Below are positions 59,520-64,000 of a stretch of 64,000 nt of DNA, piece by piece. The DNA comes from Drosophila persimilis (lineage: Eukaryota; Arthropoda; Insecta; Diptera; Drosophilidae): assembly GCF_003286085.1 (NCBI RefSeq), contig NW_020825294.1, positions 8,246,001-8,310,000 of the forward strand, read 5' to 3'. Every line of letters begins with the position of its first letter. Positions within the stretch are counted from its first letter, which is position 1. The notes beneath the pieces were generated by a model. That model worked only from the letters and a program-made list of their open reading frames with translations. It did not search any database and was not told where the DNA came from. A program made the translations under genes and the position numbers.

Positions 59520-61172
59520 ATGGGTGGTGGTGATCTGGTAAGTAGTGCCCCTCTGTATGGAGCCTTCAAGAATAATCGGAATTCTCGCACAGAACTTGAA
59601 GAAATCATGGCATCCGCACACGATGAAAAACCAGGAGCGGGTTTGGAAAGCAGAGGAGCAGGCCAAGATGGAAGAGAGGAAGTTACAAGACCTACGGAAG
59701 GAAATCCACGAGGAGCGGGATCGGGAAGATCTTAGGCGCCTGGGCGAGAGTTCTGGTGTGCTGGCCAGCAGTGGAGGAGCCGCCGGCGAGGCAAAGCTAG
59801 AATGGATGTATAAAAGTGAGTTTGGGTTGCTGTCACATGAAAAGTAGCATCATTTATAGCCCTATACAACGTTACAGACAGCACGGAGCTAATCAACCGT
59901 GAAGAGTACCTGCTCGGCCGCAAGATCGACAAATCCTTTGAGACGCTGCAAGCCGAGGAGCGGCGGCAGGAACACGGCACTGTGGGCCTCAAACAGTCCA
60001 TCAATCATGTCGAGCACGACTGTGTTCCTTTCTCCATACGGGCGTACCGCAACCTGCAATCCACAGAGCAAGTAGACATGCAGCGCAAGACTATGGAGGA
60101 CCCACTGATGCTCATCAAGCAGCGCGAAATGGAATCGCGACGAAAGCTTCTGGAGAATCCAGTCAAATTGAAGGAAATCCATCGTATTCTTAAGACTGAG
60201 CAAGATCTGAAAGCCGCTAAGGAAAAGAAATCCAAAAAGAGTAAAAAATCAAAAAAGAAGAAACATAGCAAGAGGTCCAGCAACGAATCGAGCAGCAGCG
60301 AAAGCGACGAGGACTTGGACAGAAAGCTGGCACGTCAAGTCAGCAAGCTGAAGGGAGACGCTGGAAATGAGGACTTGAAACTAGACAAGCTATTGGACGC
60401 AAAGTATCGGACCATATCCAAGCAGTTGGACATTGCATCCAAGAGGAAGAAGAGCAAAAAGTCGAGACGCAAAAGCAGCGACAGTAGCAACGAAAGCAGC
60501 ACCGATGAGAGGGCACGAAGAAGAGAGTCAGAGCACAGGAGAAGAGATGACCGCAATGGAAGCTCAAGGCTCAGGGAAAACCGCAGAGGCAACAGTCCAG
60601 AGGAACCGAGAGCAAATCGTGGTGGCAGCAGCAGCCACAGCTCGCGACGACAGCATCAGACAGAACGTCGAAGAAGCCCGGAAAGAGGGCCTCCACGTAG
60701 GGAACGAGATCAAAGAGACCGCAGCAGAGGACGCTCAGATCACAGCAGGAATCACACAGGTCGAAGAGATCGCAGCACGGATCACACAGGTCGAAGAGAA
60801 CGCAGCAGGGACCGAAGTCCAATCCGTCGCCGCCACAGCCCCAGCCCGCCGCCGAAACGACCGTCACCCCCTAAGCGCAACGTCGGCAAGCCCAAGCTGA
60901 GCGAAGCCGACCGCGAGGCTCGTCTGCGAGAGATGATGGACAACGCCACATGGCGAGAGGCCGACCGCACCCAAGCCGTGCGGAAGCACCGCGAGGCATA
61001 TGCCCGGGAAGAAGCGCAGAACAGGGAGCGTGACTTTGACAAGGAGTTCATCAACAAGGAGGTGAAGAAGGCCATTTCTAATCACAACTCGATTGGCGAT
61101 CGCATACGGGCCAATCTCAACAACATACAGCGCACCTCCTCCGCCATGGATACGAACTTTGCACGAAAGTAG
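59520..61172 (+). CDS. Cwc25: Cwc25 spliceosome-associated protein
   Basis: Exons are 59520-59537, 59593-59815 and 59878-61172, giving 511 residues ending in TAG. The first exon encodes only MGGGDL. The joined start, MGGGDL/NLKKSWHPHTMKN, is the Cir_N domain typical of CWC25/CCDC49 proteins (about residues 7-43). A conserved WMYK/NSTELINREEYLLGRK segment follows. From about residue 180 the protein is rich in K, S, R and E (SKKSKKSKKKKHSKRSS, many RS and RDRS pairs). It ends with a conserved C-terminal block (SEADREARLREMMDNATW, then IGDRIRANLNNIQRTSSAMD). Yeast Cwc25 acts at the first catalytic step of splicing. The gene faces Pgk tail to tail. Confidence 0.93.
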
Positions 61173-61202
61173 AAGCCACGGCCGTAAGCTAAATAGTATT
61201 CC

Positions 61203-61208
61203 TTTATT
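61203..61208 (-). terminator. Pgk polyadenylation signal
   Basis: Minus-strand AATAAA (plus-strand TTTATT), 111 bp past the Pgk stop and only 31 bp from the Cwc25 stop on the other strand. The cleaved Pgk transcript probably reaches to or into the Cwc25 coding end. No canonical AATAAA for Cwc25 was seen close to its stop. Confidence 0.55.
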
Positions 61209-61318
61209 TCATGTGCATTTAGTTCTGCAACAAAATGATTCAACTTTGTGTCTGTGGGGCTTACAAGATAAACGACGCGATTAACATACATATTTCGGAG
61301 AGTGTGTTCCATTTGAGT

Positions 61319-62696
61319 TTAGGCGTTGGAGAGAGCGGCAACGCCGGGCAGTGTCTTGCCCTCCAGCAGCTCCAGGGAGGCACCGCCACCGGTGGAGACG
61401 TGCGAGACGAGAGCTTCAGTGTTCCATTTGGCGCAGCACGAGGCTGTGTCGCCGCCACCAATGATGGAGATCGTGCCGTTCTTAGTGGCGGCCACAACAC
61501 CGTCCATGATGCCCTTGGTGCCATTGGCGAAGTTGGGGAACTCGAACACGCCGGGAGGTCTGTTTCACAGGTTTAAATTGGAACAGAGAACTGACACGAT
61601 AACAGAAAAACTTACCCGTTCCAGACAATCAGCTTGGCGCGTGCCACAGGTGCCGCAAAGAGCTCACGAGTCTTGGGTCCCACATCCAGACCCATGTGTC
61701 CATCGGGAATGCCACTCTCAACGGTGGCCTCGCTAACGACTGCGTTCTCAGCGAACTTATCACCACAGACAAAGTCCACGGGCAAGTGCAGCTTGACGTT
61801 GTTCTTCTTGGCCTTTTCCACTAGGTTCTGGACTATCTTGGAACCCTCCTCGTCGAACAGGGAGCCGCCGATCTTCATGTTGTTGAGGACCTTAAGGAAG
61901 GTGAACGCCATTCCGCCGCCAATGATCATCTCATTGACTTTGTCGAGCAAGTTCTCGATCAGCTGGATCTTGTCGGCAACCTTGGCGCCACCTAGGATAG
62001 CCAGGAAGGGATTTGGGGGGTTGTCCAGGGCCTGAGAAAAGTACTTGAGCTCCTTGTTGAGCAACAAGCCAGCAGCACGCTTTTCGAAGCCATCGCCCAT
62101 CATGGAGCTATGGGCACGATGGGCAGTGCCGAAAGCATCATTGACGTAGACATCGCCCAGCTTGGCCAGGCTGCTACGGAACTCTTTGACCTTAGCGGGA
62201 TCGGCCTTTACCTTTCCGCCGCTGGCGTCCAGGCCCTTGCCCTCCTCCTCCACGTAGAAGCGCACGTTCTCGAGCAGAATGACAGAACCCGGCGCGGGGT
62301 CCTTGCAAGCGGCCTCCACCTCACTGCCCACACAGTCGCTGAGGAATTTAACATCCTGCCCGAGCAGCTTCTTCAGCTCGTCGGCCACGGGGGCCAGCGT
62401 GTACTTGATGTTCTTGTTGCCATCGGGACGACCCAGGTGGGACATCAGCACCACGGACTTGGCCTTCTTGGACAGGGCCAGCTTTACGCTGTCCAGAGCA
62501 GCCACAATGCGCTGGTTGCTCGTGATCTTTCCATCCTTGATGGGCACATTGAAGTCCACTCTGCAGGGGAAGAGAACGAAACGGAGGTTTATGCAACCCA
62601 GTTGCCAGACACAACACCATAGCTCCACAATTACCGCATCAACACCCGCTTGCCCTCCAAGTCCAGGTTCTCAATGCTCAGCTTATTAAAGGCCAT
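61319..62696 (-). CDS. Pgk: Phosphoglycerate kinase
   Basis: Minus-strand exons are 62696-62635, 62560-61616 and 61559-61319 (TAA), giving 415 residues, the normal PGK length. The enzyme catalyses the first ATP-forming step of glycolysis in the cytosol. Signature segments are [82 protein letters not shown] and [16 protein letters not shown]. The start [20 protein letters not shown] is typical of fly Pgk. The first intron, in MR/VDFNVP at phase 2, is shared with the paralogue at 56994-58460; the second, inside the G of WNG/PPG, is private. High G and C at third codon positions suits a strongly expressed gene. Confidence 0.98.
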
Positions 62697-64000
62697 TTTA
62701 ATAATTTTTATGGTGTGTGCGAACAACTCCAACAAATTTTTTACCACTGGCCTGGCGAATGTTCTTCATTCACAGCTGCTGTGCGGCAATGTCAGAGCAA
62801 GGTCATTAGTGGGTCGGTTGATTAGGGTTGCATGTTGTGCCTGTAACGGCTCCATATCAGTCAGCTTTGCGCCGCAACAAAGGCTGCGCATGGCAAAGAT
62901 ACAGATACACTAATCAGAACGGTAAATTCATATATTCTTGTTAGACTAGGTTGTATCTGAATAGATAAAACAAATTCGTACTGAAATGCAGCTCTGACAA
63001 GTGGCGCCAATTGGTGCTGCAAAATGGTTTCCAACCAGTGCTGTAAATGAGCCTATTTCAAAGCTTCGAAAAATTTACTGGCTAGTAGAAATAAAGGCAG
63101 TGGGGAGCCAGTCTAAATCTAAATACATTACAAAGGAATGTGTATATTTACTGCAGCTGCTAATGCAGATCGTAAAAAGTGCAAATGTACATAAATCTGT
63201 GAAAATGCAACTCTGCCGTTTGGCTGCACAGTGTTGAGAAACACAACGGTTTTAGCGGCTAAATTTAAAAGAAGCTAAAGTCTATTTTTTGTATAATCTC
63301 CAAAGTTAAATTACAAATAATTGTAACGTCCATTTTATGACATGTGAAAAGTAGTAAAATATTCATCGCTGAATTTTATAATCTCATTATGCCTTGGTTG
63401 GGAATACCAATGTGTCCCAGAAAGATGAGCGTACATATGTAATTATTGTATAAATAAATGATTTTCACCCAAGCCCAGTAACGAATTCGAGCATCCATGA
63501 GAGTGTATTGTATGTACATTCATACATAAATGAATGGATTTGTGCTCTGGGCGATTGGCCATACAGTTTTATTTCGGCTGTTCAGAGACCGCAGCCATGT
63601 ACAAACAGATGCCCCGGCGCGCACAGGCACGCTAACACACTCGCACAAACTGCCAATGATTCCAACATGGCTCTTCCCCAAATGATTCATTCATGCGCCG
63701 CTCACTCGCTGACACTCTCTGCCGCCGGTCTCTTCGGCGGACAGTTCAAGCAACAACCACCACGAGACATCACATCACCCACCGCCTCCTGCAAGACCAC
63801 CACCAACACCCACCGAACATACACAGTGCAGCAAAATGCATGACGCAGATGGCAGCAACGGCGATGGGGTAAGAGAGTGGATGAGATAAAGAGGGGAGGA
63901 CAGAAGAGGAAAGCATGGCGTGGGCCTATTCAAAGCATTTCAACCACAGCACTGCACCATCGGTGGAAGAATGTGCACGACGGGATGATATACCCTCTTG
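62697..64000. other. Upstream region of Pgk and right window edge
   Basis: The Pgk promoter should lie in the first few hundred bases. From about 63540 the sequence becomes C- and A-rich like a fly 5' untranslated region, leading to a possible short coding exon at 63836-63868. Nothing else is recognisable. Confidence 0.5.
63836..63868 (+). CDS. Possible first coding exon of a downstream gene (partial)
   Basis: ATG in a strong fly start context (CAAA ATG) opens MHDADGSNGDG and is followed by a donor (GGG/GTAAGAG at 63869). An untranslated-like leader with many CACC/CAAC strings precedes it. A short 5' exon with a long first intron is common in flies, but the rest would lie outside the window. 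A chance match cannot be excluded. Confidence 0.25.

Noticed and set aside
60433-60900. 155-codon plus-strand frame inside Cwc25
   Set aside because: Alternative frame of the RS/KE-rich Cwc25 tail, which itself is open to the proper stop.

Overview
The window is nuclear DNA of a fly, almost certainly Drosophila. The evidence is split genes with short GT-AG introns, gene bodies matching Hrs, Pgk, a PGK paralogue, Cwc25, a Tmtc protein and an ABCG half-transporter, abundant CA/TG microsatellites, and a DINE-1/INE-1-type Helitron. From memory of the D. melanogaster map (not checked here), Hrs, Pgk, its paralogue CG9961, Cwc25 and several ABCG genes lie together near 23A on 2L (Muller element B). 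The transposon content and long G runs would suit an obscura-group species, but that is inference.

Layout: 1-8353 is non-coding upstream sequence with a Helitron at about 5.2-5.8 kb. 8355-23032 (+) is a Tmtc gene in seven coding exons, including two introns of over 5 kb. 23151-28140 is intergenic. 28141-30873 is a transposon-like block built around a large tail-to-tail palindrome with about 120-bp tandem repeats. 30874-46603 is AT-rich and gene-poor, with one orphan ABCG-like exon at 34.6 kb. 46737-49929 (+) is a ten-exon ABCG half-transporter. 50825-52517 is an inverted-repeat element carrying a decayed DUF4806-like gene.

The right end is compact: Hrs (+, 53683-56546), a PGK paralogue (-, 56994-58460), a hAT relic, Cwc25 (+, 59520-61172) and canonical Pgk (-, 61319-62696). 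62697-64000 is upstream of Pgk and may hold the first coding exon of another gene.

The genes have unrelated roles: ER O-mannosylation (Tmtc), lipid or small-molecule transport (ABCG), endosomal sorting (Hrs), glycolysis (Pgk and paralogue) and splicing (Cwc25). All six main genes were assembled by joining exons at visible splice sites, and reading phase closes exactly in each. No new defence or operon-like system was found. The most unusual items are the palindromic element, the DUF4806 element, the orphan ABCG exon and the N-terminally extended PGK paralogue beside Pgk.
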